From Aurantiacibacter luteus (GTDB lineage Bacteria > Pseudomonadota > Alphaproteobacteria > Sphingomonadales > Sphingomonadaceae): a stretch of 64,000 nt of DNA. A program made the position numbers and the translations under genes. The notes beneath the pieces were generated by a model. The model made no database searches, was not told the origin of the DNA, and worked only from the letters and a program-made list of their open reading frames with translations. How positions within the stretch are numbered: the first letter of the stretch is position 1; each line of letters starts with the position of its first letter. The stretch covers positions 558,001-622,000 of the forward strand of contig NZ_LBHB01000001.1 in assembly GCF_001010945.1 (NCBI RefSeq), written 5' to 3'. Shown piece by piece: positions 36,865 through 45,739 of the stretch.

Positions 36865-37392
36865 TTAGCGCTCTTTCAGGCGCGGCATCAGCTCGACGAA
36901 GTTGCACGGGCGGTTGCGGCTGTCGAGTTGCTCGGCGAGGATCTTGTCCCAGCCATCCCTCACCGCGCCGTTCGATCCGGGCAGCGCGAAGATGTATGTC
37001 CCCTCGGCCAGCACCGCGAGCGCGCGGGACTGGACGGTCGAGGTGCCGATCGACTGGTAGCTGACCCAGCGGAACAGCTCTCCAAAACCGGGGATGTCCT
37101 TGGTCTTCACCCGTTCGAGCGCTTCGGGTGTGACATCCCGGCCGGTGAGGCCCGTGCCGCCGGTGGAGACCACGGCATCCACGCCCTCGTCCGCAATCCA
37201 GCGGCGCAGCTGATCGGCGATCAGGTCGGCATCGTCGCGCAAGATCATGCGGTTGGCGAGCCGGTGACCGGCGCTCTTGATGCGCTCGGCGAGGATGTCC
37301 CCGGAGGTATCCTCGTCAGGCCCCCGGGTGTCGCTAACCGTGAGGAGAGCTATGTTGATGGGGCGGAAAGCGCGGCTTTCGTCGATCGCCAC
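36865..37392 (-). CDS. moaB: Molybdenum cofactor biosynthesis protein B
   Basis: MoaB/MogA-family protein that adenylylates molybdopterin before molybdenum insertion. The 175 residues include [14 protein letters not shown] at the N-terminus, the substrate-binding [19 protein letters not shown], and the SRALAV...[19 protein letters not shown] end, all typical of MoaB. The start is GTG 37392, two bases after the lytic transglycosylase stop, so it is the last gene of a three-gene leftward unit that starts with the UDG-like gene. No other molybdenum cofactor gene is nearby. Confidence 0.94.
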   Translation of the reverse strand: MAIDESRAFRPINIALLTVSDTRGPDEDTSGDILAERIKSAGHRLANRMILRDDADLIADQLRRWIADEGVDAVVSTGGTGLTGRDVTPEALERVKTKDIPGFGELFRWVSYQSIGTSTVQSRALAVLAEGTYIFALPGSNGAVRDGWDKILAEQLDSRNRPCNFVELMPRLKER

Positions 37393-37394
37393 GC

Positions 37395-39152
37395 TCAGTT
37401 GCCCGTCGACATGTAGACCCGGCCGCTGGTCGGCGCGCGCCCGTCGGGGAACAGCGGCCAGCCGTTCTGCGCCAGTGCCATGCGGGTCGCCGAAGTGGCG
37501 CCGGCCTGCCGTTCGTACATCCAGTAGTTGCGCATCACCACGGCGACGTATTCGCGCGTCTCCCAGTAGGGTATCGCCTCCATGTACATCAGCGGATCGC
37601 CCTGGTCATCGACCTCGTATTCCCAGCGCCGCACCGGGGTCATCCCGGCGTTGTAGGCCGCCATGATGACCGGCAGCCGCCCGCGCGTGGTCGAATCGTC
37701 GCGCAGCATGATGAGGTTCTGCTGGCCGAAAGCGAGGTTGGTAGCGGGATCGTAGATGTCGACGCCGCTGGCGCTGAGGCCGAGCGTGGGCGCGTGCTGG
37801 CGCACGGTAATGGGCGTGATCTGCATCAACCCCTGCGCCTGCGCCGGGCTGGTGGCGTTGGGGCGGAAGGCGCTTTCCTGCAGGATGTGCGAGAAGGCGA
37901 GCGCGGGATCGACCTGCCAGCCGTTGTAGGGCTGGTATCGCGGCGCGGGGTAGAAACTGGCCGGGTCCGCCTCCGCCCCGCTCGGCGCGTTGTAGGCCAT
38001 GGCGAGCTGCGTCTGCGGGAAACCGAGCGCGCGGGCGAGGCGGGTGAGCGGCTGATACTCGCTGGGCTGGCCGATGCGCGCCTGGTGCTGGAGGACGGTG
38101 CTGCCAAGCCCGTCGCGTCCGATTTCCGCCAGCGCCACGGCGACGCGCACGTTCTGGATGGAACCGACCGCCTGCCAGTCGGCACTGGTGAACTCGGGAT
38201 TCTCCACCCGGTCGGGGAGCTGGCGACCGAGATTCTCGCTCGCCAGCATCCCGTACAGCGTGCGGTCGTCGCTCGCCGCATCGTGCAGCAAACGGGCGGA
38301 AAGGTCGGGCTGGCGGCAGCGCAGCGCGGCGCGGCTCGCCCAATACAGCGATGCGGTGCGAAGCTCGGCGTTCGCTGTGCCCGCGGCGGCGCGCTGGAAG
38401 GCATCGCCCGCCAACCGGCAATCGCCCTGCCGCCAGGCGGCGAGACCCGCGGTCCAGTCGCCTTCCGCAACCCACGGACCGCTGCCCGCACCCACGGTCT
38501 GCGCGACGGCGAGCGCTTCGGGATCGCGGTTCTCGATGAAATAGCTCCAGGCGACCTTCTGCCGCCATTCGGCCCGCGCCTCGGAACTCAGCAGGGAGTC
38601 CACCCCGTCGAGCAGCAGCCGCGCACCGTCGGGGTCGTCGTTGACGATCCGATCGGTGATGCTGGACGCAATGTCGGACGGCATCGTGCCGTCGCTCACC
38701 GAGCGCGGGCGGGTGCGACGCGGCATCGGGTTCTGGGGATAGGTTTCGCGCAGGTACGGCAGCGAGGGGGCGCTGGCGGCACCGCGCGTCACGCTTAGCC
38801 TGCCGATTTGCGCCGCCTGCGGCAGGTTGCTGCCGGTCTGCAGCCAGTTTTGCAAAGCGTAGAGCTCGACCCGCGGGCTGTTGGCGTGGAGATAGTACTC
38901 GGCGCGCGCCACGTCGGTCAGCAGGCCGTCGGGCCGCTGGGCCAGCAGTTGCTCGACCTCGCCCCAGCGCTCGGCATCGATGGCGCGAAAGACCTGCGCG
39001 TAGAGCTCGCGGTCGCCGGCGGAGAGAACCTGCGGCACCTCCGGCTGGGCGATGCGCGCGGTGTAGTATGTGCGCGTATCCTGCGCCGTGGCGGGAAAGG
39101 CAGCGACGGCCGCGAAGGACAGGGAAAGGGCGGTGAGGGTGCAAAGGCGCAT
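37395..39152 (-). CDS. Soluble lytic murein transglycosylase
   Basis: An exported 585-residue peptidoglycan-cleaving enzyme of the Slt70 type. A signal peptide (MRLCTLTALSLSFAAVAAFPATAQ) is followed by a long helical superhelix and a C-terminal SLT domain with AFSHILQESAF (catalytic Glu426), GLMQITPITV and AYNAGMTPVRRW. It cuts glycan strands to 1,6-anhydro ends in the periplasm. The start at 39152 shares one base with the stop of the upstream gene (TGATG); ATG 39164 is an alternative with overlap. Frame readings further upstream belong to the opposite-phase shadow of the previous gene. Confidence 0.94.
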   Translation of the reverse strand: MRLCTLTALSLSFAAVAAFPATAQDTRTYYTARIAQPEVPQVLSAGDRELYAQVFRAIDAERWGEVEQLLAQRPDGLLTDVARAEYYLHANSPRVELYALQNWLQTGSNLPQAAQIGRLSVTRGAASAPSLPYLRETYPQNPMPRRTRPRSVSDGTMPSDIASSITDRIVNDDPDGARLLLDGVDSLLSSEARAEWRQKVAWSYFIENRDPEALAVAQTVGAGSGPWVAEGDWTAGLAAWRQGDCRLAGDAFQRAAAGTANAELRTASLYWASRAALRCRQPDLSARLLHDAASDDRTLYGMLASENLGRQLPDRVENPEFTSADWQAVGSIQNVRVAVALAEIGRDGLGSTVLQHQARIGQPSEYQPLTRLARALGFPQTQLAMAYNAPSGAEADPASFYPAPRYQPYNGWQVDPALAFSHILQESAFRPNATSPAQAQGLMQITPITVRQHAPTLGLSASGVDIYDPATNLAFGQQNLIMLRDDSTTRGRLPVIMAAYNAGMTPVRRWEYEVDDQGDPLMYMEAIPYWETREYVAVVMRNYWMYERQAGATSATRMALAQNGWPLFPDGRAPTSGRVYMSTGN

Positions 39153-39868
39153 CAGGCGGTCCATTTCTGCAGCCGCTCCCACAACAGCGCGCGCTGGCGC
39201 TTGTGTTCGAGCAGGCGTTCGGGGGCGAATGTGGCGAGCGCGGGGATACCCGCGATCTCGCGCAGGGTATCGGGCGAGGCGGGGTGGCCGAGCAGGCGCG
39301 GCAGGCTGGTCCCGAAGACGAGCACGCGCTCGGGCCGGGCGAGTTCGATGTGGCGCAGCAGCGCGGCGGAGAGCCCTTCGCGCATCAGCTCGGCCCAGTC
39401 GGGCAGCGGCAGGTGGGCGGGCAGGGCGGACGCGAGATAGACCGCTTCTGGCGCAACCTTGATGGCCTTGGCGATGTTCGCGAGCATCTCCCCCTGCGGC
39501 CCTGCCAGCAAGACATCGCTGTCGCCCGCCTCCGGCATGGGGACCAGCATCATCAGCCTGGCGCCCGCATCGCCGCGTGGCGGAATGCGCGGAGCCGGGC
39601 CCGAGGGCAGGGCGTTGTCCGCGCTCGTCCACCAGGCACGGAAGGCGGCGAGATCGCCGGGCAGCGCGTCCTGCACGATGGCGGGGACATGGGGCGCGGG
39701 TTCGGCCTTGGCCTTCCTCGCGGGCGCGGTGGCCTCGGCCTTTTCCTCCTCATTCGCCAGCCACGGCTGCACCTCGTCGGCGAAGTCGCAGTCCACGCCC
39801 GCGTCGCGCCACCAGTCGAGCGCGGCGGCGTAGCGGTCAGCGAGGGTAATGTCGGAAGAATTGTCCAT
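39152..39868 (-). CDS. Uracil-DNA glycosylase superfamily-like protein, probably degenerate
   Basis: A 238-residue protein with a C-terminal half that follows the family 4 uracil-DNA glycosylase fold: LMMLVPMPEAGDSDVLLAGPQGEMLANIAKAI in the place of the uracil-binding loops and RPERVLVFGTSLPRLLGH near the end. The four iron-sulphur cysteines and the usual GEAPG active-site loop are missing, so catalysis is doubtful. The N-terminal 90 residues are low-complexity (Ala/Glu/Lys/Pro). It is the first gene of the leftward unit with the lytic transglycosylase and moaB, and divergent from the ETF dehydrogenase gene. Family assignment rests on weak resemblance. Confidence 0.65.
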   Translation of the reverse strand: MDNSSDITLADRYAAALDWWRDAGVDCDFADEVQPWLANEEEKAEATAPARKAKAEPAPHVPAIVQDALPGDLAAFRAWWTSADNALPSGPAPRIPPRGDAGARLMMLVPMPEAGDSDVLLAGPQGEMLANIAKAIKVAPEAVYLASALPAHLPLPDWAELMREGLSAALLRHIELARPERVLVFGTSLPRLLGHPASPDTLREIAGIPALATFAPERLLEHKRQRALLWERLQKWTA

Positions 39869-39953
39869 GCCGGGGCTGAAGGCGGTCTTGACCAAGGCCC
39901 GCCCGCAACGCAAGTGCCCTTGCCATGAATGTCTCGCAAAACAGGGCGAAGCG

Positions 39954-41600
39954 ATGAGCGAACGGGAATCGATGCCGACCGACGTGGTGATCGTGGGCGG
40001 CGGCGTGGCGGGCCTTGCGGCGGCCATCCGGCTGAAGCAGCTGAACGAGGCGCTGGAAGTCGTGGTGCTCGAAAAAGGCAGCGAGATCGGCGCGCATATC
40101 CTTTCGGGCGCGGTCGTCGATCCCAAGGCGCTCGACGAACTGCTGCCCGAATGGCGCGAGCAGGGCTGCCCGATGGCCGAGGTGCCCGTGACCGACAACT
40201 GGCACTGGATGCTGAGCAAGACCGGCAAGGTGGGCCTGCCCCACGCCTTCATGCCGCCGCTGATGAGCAACAAGGGCTGCTACACCGGCTCGCTCGGCAA
40301 TCTCGCCCGCTGGCTGGCCGAGCAGGCCGAGGCGCTGGGCGTCATGGTCTTCCCCGGCTTTCCCGCGGCCGAGGTGATCGTGGGCGAGGGCGGCGCGGTC
40401 GAGGGCGTCATCACGCAGGACATGGGCGTGGCGGCGGACGGCAGCCACAAGGGCGATTACCAACCCGGCATGGAGATCCGCGCCAAGTACACCCTGTTCG
40501 CAGAGGGCGCGCGCGGCAACCTGACCAAGCAGATGAAGGCCTGCTTCGACCTCGAGGCCGATTGCCAGCCGCAGGTCTACGGCCTCGGGATCAAGGAGCT
40601 GTGGGACATCCCGGCGGACAAGCACGTGCCCGGCCGGGTCATCCACACGCAGGGCTGGCCCCTGTCGGAAAGCGACACCTGGGGCGGCGGTTTCCTCTAC
40701 CACCAGGCGAACGGACAGGTGGCGATCGGCTTCGTGACGGCGCTCGACTACAAGAACCCCTATGTCAGCCCCTTTCAGGAATTCCAGCGCTGGAAGCACC
40801 ACCCGGCCATTGCCGAGTATCTCGAGGGCGGCACCCGCGTCGCCTACGGCGCGCGCGCCATCAACGAGGGCGGCTGGCAGAGCGTGCCCAAGCTCGCCTT
40901 CCCCGGCGGCGCGCTGATCGGCTGCGCGGCGGGTTTCGTGAACGTGCCGCGCATCAAGGGCAGCCACACCGCGATGAAGAGCGGCATGCTCGCCGCCGAG
41001 AGCGTGGCGGCCGCCATCGCCTCAGGCGCCGAGCATACCGAACTGATGGACTACGATGCCGCTGTACGCGACAGCTGGATCGCGACCGAGCTCAAGAAAG
41101 TGCAGAACGCGCAGCCGATGGTCGCCAAGTTCGGCGGCGACATCGGCACCGTGCTCGCGGGCGCCGACATGTGGCTGCGAACCATGGGCGCGGCGCTGGC
41201 CCCGGCCATGAAGCACCACCGCGACTACGAGGAACTGCAGCGCGCCGACCTGCACAAGCCGATCCCTTATCCCAAGCCCGACGGCAAGCTGAGCTTCGAC
41301 CGCCTGACCAGCGTCAGCTACAGCTTCACCAACCACGCCGAGGACCAGCCCAACCACCTGAAGGTGCGCGATCTGGAGCTGCAGCGGGAAAGCGAGCTGG
41401 AGGTCTTCGCCGGCCCCTCGACGCGCTACTGCCCTGCGGGTGTCTACGAATGGCTGATCGAGGACGGGCAGGAGCCCAAGTTCCAGATCAACAGCCAGAA
41501 CTGCGTCCACTGCAAGACCTGCGACATCAAGGACCCCAACCAGAACATTGAATGGACCACGCCCGAGGGCGGCGGGGGTCCGAACTACCCGAATATGTGA
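39954..41600 (+). CDS. Electron transfer flavoprotein:ubiquinone oxidoreductase
   Basis: ETF-QO passes electrons from ETF, reduced by acyl-CoA and choline-type dehydrogenases, to ubiquinone at the inner membrane. The 548-residue product has the FAD loop VIVGGGVAGLAAAIRL at the N-terminus, LYHQANGQVAIGFVTALDYKNPYVSP in the middle and the C-terminal 4Fe-4S site YCPAGVYEW ... NCVHCKTCDIKDP. Length and order match the family. ATG 39954 is chosen; the frame opens earlier but the extra residues overlap the divergent gene. Confidence 0.97.
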   Translation: MSERESMPTDVVIVGGGVAGLAAAIRLKQLNEALEVVVLEKGSEIGAHILSGAVVDPKALDELLPEWREQGCPMAEVPVTDNWHWMLSKTGKVGLPHAFMPPLMSNKGCYTGSLGNLARWLAEQAEALGVMVFPGFPAAEVIVGEGGAVEGVITQDMGVAADGSHKGDYQPGMEIRAKYTLFAEGARGNLTKQMKACFDLEADCQPQVYGLGIKELWDIPADKHVPGRVIHTQGWPLSESDTWGGGFLYHQANGQVAIGFVTALDYKNPYVSPFQEFQRWKHHPAIAEYLEGGTRVAYGARAINEGGWQSVPKLAFPGGALIGCAAGFVNVPRIKGSHTAMKSGMLAAESVAAAIASGAEHTELMDYDAAVRDSWIATELKKVQNAQPMVAKFGGDIGTVLAGADMWLRTMGAALAPAMKHHRDYEELQRADLHKPIPYPKPDGKLSFDRLTSVSYSFTNHAEDQPNHLKVRDLELQRESELEVFAGPSTRYCPAGVYEWLIEDGQEPKFQINSQNCVHCKTCDIKDPNQNIEWTTPEGGGGPNYPNM

Positions 41601-41618
41601 GCCGGTTCCGGCGCTATC

Positions 41619-41840
41619 ATGAAAGCATATTGCTACAAGGCTGGTGGTGGGCGTTACGCTATCTTGGCGCGGGATGATGTCGCGCTCCTGCCAGATGACG
41701 TAGGCCCATGGAAACTGCTCGATGAAATGGAAATCAACGCAAACGATCCAGACAGGTTGGGAATGCCCACTACGGAGGTCTTGGCAAACCTTGCATCTCA
41801 CGGCGTGCACTTCATCGAGCTCAAAGCCACATTCGAGTAG
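41619..41840 (+). CDS. Small protein of unknown function, low GC
   Basis: A 73-residue soluble protein (MKAYCYKAGGGRYAILARDD...) with no signal peptide and no motif I recognise. It lies between the ETF dehydrogenase gene and ispE with its TAG immediately before the ispE TTG. GC content over 41641-41820 is about 56% by my count, clearly below the surroundings, and codons such as AAA, GGT and TTG are frequent. This suggests recent acquisition or relaxed selection. No strong ribosome site. Confidence 0.6.
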   Translation: MKAYCYKAGGGRYAILARDDVALLPDDVGPWKLLDEMEINANDPDRLGMPTTEVLANLASHGVHFIELKATFE

Positions 41841-42644
41841 TTGACGTTGCGCGAAACGGCCTTTGCCAAGATCAACCTCGCGCTTCATGTCCGGCGGCGG
41901 CGGGAGGACGGGTATCACGAACTCGAAACGCTGTTCGCCTTCGTCGATGCCGGCGATGCGCTGACGGCCCGCTCCGCCGCGGCCGACAGCGTGAAGGTGC
42001 TGGGCGAGTTTGCGGGCACGCTCGACAACCCGTTCGACAACATCGTCGCAAAGGCGCTCGGCGTGTTGCCGCGTCCCGATGGTCTGGCGATCACGCTGGA
42101 AAAGAACCTCCCCGTCGCTGCCGGTCTCGGCGGTGGTTCGGCGGATGCCGGCGCGGTGTTCCGCATCGTGCGCGAGCGGCACGGGCTGCCCGACAACTGG
42201 CGCGAGCGGGCGGCGCGGCTCGGCGCGGATGTCCCCGCCTGCGTCGAGAGCGTCACCTGCATCGGGCGCGGCACAGGGACCGATCTGGAACCCGTCGACA
42301 GCGACCTTGTCGGCACCCCCGTGCTGCTCGTCAACCCGCGCGTGCCGCTCGCTACCGGGCCGGTCTTCAAGGCGTGGTCGGGAGAGGACGATGGGCCTCT
42401 GCCGCAGGGCTCTCCGCGGGAGGTCGCGCTTGCTGGAACCAACGGTCTGGAAGCGCCTGCCATCGGGATCGTACCCGCCATCGCCGATGTCCTCGCCGCC
42501 TTGCGTGAGACAGACGCGTGGCTTGCCCGCATGTCCGGCTCGGGCGCGACGTGCTTTGCGCTGTTCGACACGATCGAGGAGCGCGATGCGACGGCGGCAT
42601 CCATTCCGCGCGAATGGTGGCAGATGGTGGGAGCATTGCGGTGA
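41841..42644 (+). CDS. ispE: 4-diphosphocytidyl-2-C-methyl-D-erythritol kinase
   Basis: IspE is the GHMP kinase of the MEP isoprenoid pathway. The 267 residues include AKINLALHV...DGYHELETLF (substrate lysine and GYHE), PVAAGLGGGSADAGAVFR (the GHMP glycine loop) and MSGSGATCFALF near the C-terminus. Start TTG 41841 directly follows the previous stop; TTG 41847 is a second option and there is no ATG. It is followed by a REP-like repeat and the N-formylglutamate amidohydrolase gene. Confidence 0.93.
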   Translation: MTLRETAFAKINLALHVRRRREDGYHELETLFAFVDAGDALTARSAAADSVKVLGEFAGTLDNPFDNIVAKALGVLPRPDGLAITLEKNLPVAAGLGGGSADAGAVFRIVRERHGLPDNWRERAARLGADVPACVESVTCIGRGTGTDLEPVDSDLVGTPVLLVNPRVPLATGPVFKAWSGEDDGPLPQGSPREVALAGTNGLEAPAIGIVPAIADVLAALRETDAWLARMSGSGATCFALFDTIEERDATAASIPREWWQMVGALR

Positions 42645-42659
42645 CGCGCTTCCCTCTCC

Positions 42660-42758
42660 CCCCGCTCACCCTGAGCTTGTCGAAGGGCTGCTTTTCTTGT
42701 CTCGGCGCTTCGTCCGCAACAGCGAGCCAATGCTTCGACGAGCTCAGCATGAGCGGGG
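42660..42758. repeat. Extragenic palindromic (REP-like) repeat pair
   Basis: Two 26-base arms, 42660-42685 and 42733-42758, are inverted copies with three mismatches, separated by 47 bases. Each arm contains the GAGCTTGTCGAAG / CTTCGACGAGCTC type core, which I recall as a frequent extragenic palindrome in sphingomonads and many proteobacteria. It fills the gap between ispE and the next gene. It could fold into a long hairpin in RNA and act as a transcript boundary. Confidence 0.75.
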
Positions 42759-42780
42759 ATGGAAAGGTGGGACTTAGAAC

Positions 42781-43506
42781 ATGACCGACGCTCCCTGTCG
42801 CTTCGTCGGCCAACCCGCACGGGGCGGCATCGTGGCGGTGTGCGATCATGCCAGCAACCGCGTGCCCGAAGGCGTGGACCTCGGCGTGCCGCCCGGCACG
42901 ATGGACAAGCACGTCGCAATCGACATCGGTGCCGCCGGCGTCACCGAGCGCCTCGCCCGCCGACACGGCATCGCCGCCATGCTCGCCGAGGTCAGCCGCC
43001 TCGTCATCGACCTGCACCGCGAGGAGGAGTCGGACGGCCTCGTCCCAACCACCAGCGATGGTATCCTCATCCCCGGCAACATCGGTGCCGACCGGGAGAA
43101 GCGGCTCGAGCTCTACCACCGGCCCTACCACGCCGCGATGGCGCGCTGGCTGGACGAGGCGGAGCCGGGCCTCATCCTCTCGATCCACAGTTTCACCCCC
43201 AGCCTCGAAAGCGCGCCCGCCGAGCGGCCTTGGGAGATCGGGCTGCTCTACAACGAGGACGACCGTGCCGCGCGCCACGCCATCCGCCTCTTCGGCGAAC
43301 TTGGCGTCACCGTCGGCGACAACGAGCCCTATTCCGGCAGGCAGCTCAACGCGACGATGAACCGCCATGCCGAGGCGCACGGCCGTCCCTACTGCGCCAT
43401 CGAGGTCCGCAACGAACTCATCGCGCACGAACGCGGGCAGGCGCGCTGGGCGGCGATCATCGCCGACGTGGCGGGGCGGGTGAAGCTGGCGCTGGAGAGC
43501 GGCTGA
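42781..43506 (+). CDS. N-formylglutamate amidohydrolase family protein
   Basis: A 241-residue hydrolase of the HutG family, which frees glutamate from N-formylglutamate or related N-acyl amino acids with a zinc-dependent active site. Family segments are [23 protein letters not shown]-like [26 protein letters not shown] and [10 protein letters not shown]. No other histidine-degradation genes are adjacent, so the physiological substrate may be another N-acyl compound. ATG 42781 is only 22 bases behind the repeat, and no strong ribosome site is seen. Confidence 0.9.
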   Translation: MTDAPCRFVGQPARGGIVAVCDHASNRVPEGVDLGVPPGTMDKHVAIDIGAAGVTERLARRHGIAAMLAEVSRLVIDLHREEESDGLVPTTSDGILIPGNIGADREKRLELYHRPYHAAMARWLDEAEPGLILSIHSFTPSLESAPAERPWEIGLLYNEDDRAARHAIRLFGELGVTVGDNEPYSGRQLNATMNRHAEAHGRPYCAIEVRNELIAHERGQARWAAIIADVAGRVKLALESG

Positions 43507-43525
43507 GCCGCACCGGACTTTCGCC

Positions 43526-43572
43526 GAGAAAAGCATTTCTCCTTCGCACCGCCGCGCCCCTTCGCTAGGGTC
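43526..43572 (+). promoter_or_regulatory. Hairpin and candidate promoter upstream of ilvD
   Basis: GAGAAA-AGCA-TTTCTC at 43526-43541 forms a small hairpin behind the amidohydrolase gene. It is followed by TTCGCA (43543-43548) and, 15 bases later, GCTAGGGTC (43564-43572), close to the alphaproteobacterial -10 pattern GCTANAWC. The -10 is only about 8 bases before ATG 43580, so ilvD mRNA may be leaderless. Confidence 0.35.
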
Positions 43573-43579
43573 TCGCGCT

Positions 43580-45418
43580 ATGCCCGCCTATCGCTCCCGC
43601 ACTTCGACCCACGGCCGCAACATGGCTGGCGCGCGCGGCCTGTGGCGCGCGACCGGCATGAAGGACGGCGACTTCGGCAAGCCGATCATCGCCGTGGTCA
43701 ACTCCTTCACCCAGTTCGTGCCCGGACACGTCCACCTGAAGGACCTCGGCCAGCTCGTGGCGCGCGAGGTCGAGGCTGCGGGCGGCGTCGCCAAGGAATT
43801 CAACACCATCGCGGTCGATGACGGCATCGCCATGGGCCATGACGGCATGCTCTACAGCCTGCCGAGCCGCGATCTGATCGCCGACAGCGTGGAATACATG
43901 GTCAACGCCCACTGCGCCGACGCGATGGTGTGCATCTCCAACTGCGACAAGATCACGCCCGGCATGCTGATGGCCGCCATGCGCCTGAACGTGCCGTGCG
44001 TGTTCGTCAGCGGTGGGCCGATGGAAGCGGGCAAGGTGGTGCTGAAGGGCAAGGAAGTCGCGCTCGACCTGGTGGACGCCATGGTCGCCGCTGCGGACGA
44101 GCGATACAGCGATGAGGAAGTCGCCGAGATCGAGCGCAACGCCTGCCCCACCTGCGGCTCGTGCAGCGGCATGTTCACCGCCAACTCGATGAATTGCCTG
44201 ACCGAGGCGCTCGGCCTCTCGCTGCCGGGCAACGGCTCGCAGCTCGCCACGCATTCCGACCGGCAGAAGCTGTTCGAGCGCGCGGGCCGCCTCGTAGTGA
44301 CGCTGGCGAAGCGATACTACGAGGAGGGCGACGAGAGCGTCCTCCCCCGAGCAATCGCTAGCTTCGAGGCGTTCGAGAACGCCATGAGCCTCGACATCGC
44401 GATGGGCGGATCGACCAACACCGTGCTCCACCTGCTCGCCGCCGCGCACGAGGCCGGGGTTGACTTCACCATGGCCGACATCGATCGCCTCAGTCGCCAG
44501 GTGCCGTGCCTCGCCAAGGTCGCGCCGGCCAAGAGCGACGTGCACATGGAGGACGTTCACCGCGCCGGCGGCATCATGGCGATCCTCGGCGAACTGGACC
44601 GCGCGGGGCTGCTTTACACCGCGCTCCCCACCGTCCACTCGCCCACCATGGGCGACGCGCTGGCGGACTGGGACATTCGCCTGACCAACAACCCCGCCGT
44701 GCAGCAATTCTACAAGGCCGCACCGGGGGGCGTGCCGACGCAGACCGCCTTCAGCCAGAGCCGCCGCTGGGACGAGCTCGACACCGATCGCCAGCACGGC
44801 GTGATCCGCAGCAAGGAGCACGCCTTCAGCCAGGACGGCGGGCTCGCGGTGCTCTATGGCAACATCGCCCGCGATGGCTGTATCGTGAAGACCGCGGGCG
44901 TCGACGAGAGCATCCTTCGTTTCACCGGTCCCGCGCGCGTGTTCGAGAGCCAAGACGACGCGGTCGAGGCCATCCTCGCCGACCGGATCGGGGCGGGCGA
45001 CGTGGTCGTCATCCGTTACGAGGGGCCCAAGGGCGGGCCGGGGATGCAGGAAATGCTCTACCCGACGAGCTATCTCAAATCGAAAGGTTTGGGCGCGGCC
45101 TGCGCGCTACTGACCGACGGGCGGTTTTCGGGCGGCACCAGCGGGCTCTCCATCGGCCACGTCTCGCCCGAGGCAGCGGAAGGCGGCACCATCGCGCTGG
45201 TGGAGGAGGGCGACATGATCGCCATCGATATTCCGGGGCGCACGATCGACTTGCAGGTGGCCGACGACGTGCTCGCCGCCCGCCGTGCCGCTATTGAAGT
45301 TTTCAAGCCTGCTGCCGAACGACCGCGCAAGGTCAGCGCCGCGCTGCGCGCCTATGCCGCGATGACCACCAGCGCCGCGCACGGGGCCGTGCGCGACGTG
45401 TCGCAGGTCGAGCGGTGA
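43580..45418 (+). CDS. ilvD: Dihydroxy-acid dehydratase
   Basis: IlvD dehydrates 2,3-dihydroxy-isovalerate and -methylvalerate in valine and isoleucine synthesis, using an iron-sulphur cluster. The 612-residue product begins [20 protein letters not shown] and shows the cluster cysteines in [11 protein letters not shown] and [24 protein letters not shown], plus [21 protein letters not shown] near the C-terminus. It is the long (E. coli-type) form. The stop overlaps a small lipoprotein gene (GTGA). Confidence 0.97.
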   Translation: MPAYRSRTSTHGRNMAGARGLWRATGMKDGDFGKPIIAVVNSFTQFVPGHVHLKDLGQLVAREVEAAGGVAKEFNTIAVDDGIAMGHDGMLYSLPSRDLIADSVEYMVNAHCADAMVCISNCDKITPGMLMAAMRLNVPCVFVSGGPMEAGKVVLKGKEVALDLVDAMVAAADERYSDEEVAEIERNACPTCGSCSGMFTANSMNCLTEALGLSLPGNGSQLATHSDRQKLFERAGRLVVTLAKRYYEEGDESVLPRAIASFEAFENAMSLDIAMGGSTNTVLHLLAAAHEAGVDFTMADIDRLSRQVPCLAKVAPAKSDVHMEDVHRAGGIMAILGELDRAGLLYTALPTVHSPTMGDALADWDIRLTNNPAVQQFYKAAPGGVPTQTAFSQSRRWDELDTDRQHGVIRSKEHAFSQDGGLAVLYGNIARDGCIVKTAGVDESILRFTGPARVFESQDDAVEAILADRIGAGDVVVIRYEGPKGGPGMQEMLYPTSYLKSKGLGAACALLTDGRFSGGTSGLSIGHVSPEAAEGGTIALVEEGDMIAIDIPGRTIDLQVADDVLAARRAAIEVFKPAAERPRKVSAALRAYAAMTTSAAHGAVRDVSQVER

Positions 45419-45738
45419 AGCTTCTTGTCCCGGCCGTGCTCGTTCTCGCCGGTTGCGGTTCGGGCGAGGCGCTGCCTGCTGGCTCGCCCGTCGAATGTGC
45501 GCTGGGCGGAGCGGCGGGTTTCGCGTCCGACTGCACGATGGAGCGCGCCACGCGGGAGGGTGAAAACCTGCTCGTCGTCCGCCATCCCGACGGCAGCTTC
45601 CGCCGCTTCCTGCTCGGGGTTCCGGGGCAAGGTCTGATCACCGCCGACGGTGCGGACAGCGCCGTGGTCGAGCGCGGCGAGGGCTTTATCGAGGTGCGTG
45701 TGGGCGCGGACCGCTATCGCCTCGCTGTCGGAGAGTAG
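45415..45738 (+). CDS. Small predicted lipoprotein of unknown function
   Basis: A 107-residue product with a lipoprotein signal ([15 protein letters not shown], Cys near residue 14), then a beta-rich mature part with two further cysteines (VECAL, SDCTM) that could form a disulphide. GTG 45415 overlaps the ilvD stop and the TAG stop is one base before the Nnr start, so it is part of the ilvD-nnr-rRNA methyltransferase run. I do not recognise a family. Confidence 0.7.
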   Translation: MKLLVPAVLVLAGCGSGEALPAGSPVECALGGAAGFASDCTMERATREGENLLVVRHPDGSFRRFLLGVPGQGLITADGADSAVVERGEGFIEVRVGADRYRLAVGE

Positions 45739-45739
45739 C

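Noticed and set aside
39849-39953. N-terminal extension of the ETF dehydrogenase frame
   Set aside because: It overlaps the divergent UDG-like gene; the flavin-binding start at 39954 matches the family.
43501-43580. Attenuator or riboswitch in front of ilvD
   Set aside because: The gap is under 80 bases, has no leader peptide rich in branched-chain codons and only a small hairpin.
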